Positions 6,058 to 6,087 of a stretch of 6,087 nucleotides of DNA are shown here, piece by piece. The translations under genes and the position numbers were made by a program. Below the pieces are notes generated by a model. The model saw nothing but the letters and a program-made list of their open reading frames with translations, had not been told where the DNA came from and made no database searches. Positions within the stretch are counted from its first letter, which is position 1. Every line of letters begins with the position of its first letter. The DNA comes from Thiotrichaceae bacterium (GTDB lineage: Bacteria; Pseudomonadota; Gammaproteobacteria; Thiotrichales; Thiotrichaceae). Location: contig JALWYT010000159.1 in NCBI GenBank assembly GCA_026992705.1, positions 1-6,087 of the forward strand. The letters run 5' to 3'.

Positions 6058-6087
6058 TTTAGTGAAGGAATGGATGTCTTTGAACTT
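6055..6087 (+). pseudogene. In-frame TAA and severed continuation of the ParA reading frame
   Basis: After TAA at 6055-6057, the same frame stays open to the window edge and reads FSEGMDVFEL. Small ParA proteins as I remember them have, after the QRxxY segment, a stretch of type AxAAGxxVLE. Aligned without gaps, Tyr175, Gly, Val and Glu fall in register, and the stop takes a variable position. This suggests a recent nonsense change (or base error) rather than the natural end of the gene. The rest of the frame lies outside the window. Confidence 0.6.

Noticed and set aside
1..6087. CRISPR array, insertion sequence, tRNA, rRNA or phage genes
   Set aside because: I saw no regularly spaced repeats, no transposase or terminal inverted repeats, and no RNA gene signature.

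Overview
The window comes from an AT-rich Gram-negative bacterium. It encodes a two-membrane efflux system, uses Shine-Dalgarno sites, and has TAA- and TAG-terminated genes. A rhombosortase-like fragment at the left edge points towards Gammaproteobacteria, where that family is mainly found, but I cannot name the organism.

Layout, left to right. Bases 5-166 on the minus strand encode the first 53 residues of a rhomboid/rhombosortase-like membrane protease, stopped by an in-frame TAA inside a conserved motif at the very edge. Bases 167-459 are a divergent intergenic region with weak promoter candidates and two related dyad sites sharing CTTGAGTT. Next comes an operon of an RND-pump periplasmic adaptor (460-1602) and its inner-membrane RND permease (1654-5439). 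The permease belongs to the proton-driven drug/multisubstrate-like class, with the Asp-Asp relay in TM4. It carries an unusual cytoplasmic C-terminal tail of about 185 residues ending in a very lysine-rich segment. After an 81-bp gap without a terminator there is a small ParA-family ATPase (5521-6057). Its reading frame is interrupted by TAA, and the ten codons after it still look like ParA.

How the parts work together: adaptor and permease would form the inner-membrane and periplasmic parts of a tripartite exporter. No outer-membrane channel is encoded here, so a TolC-like protein must come from elsewhere. ParA is on the same strand and may be co-transcribed, but a functional link to the pump is only a hypothesis.

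The points most worth a second look are the in-frame TAA codons in two recognisable families close to both window edges (gene decay or contig-end errors), the lysine-rich permease tail next to a ParA gene, the methionine-rich hairpin tip of the adaptor, and the Lys-to-Arg change in the TM10 relay position.
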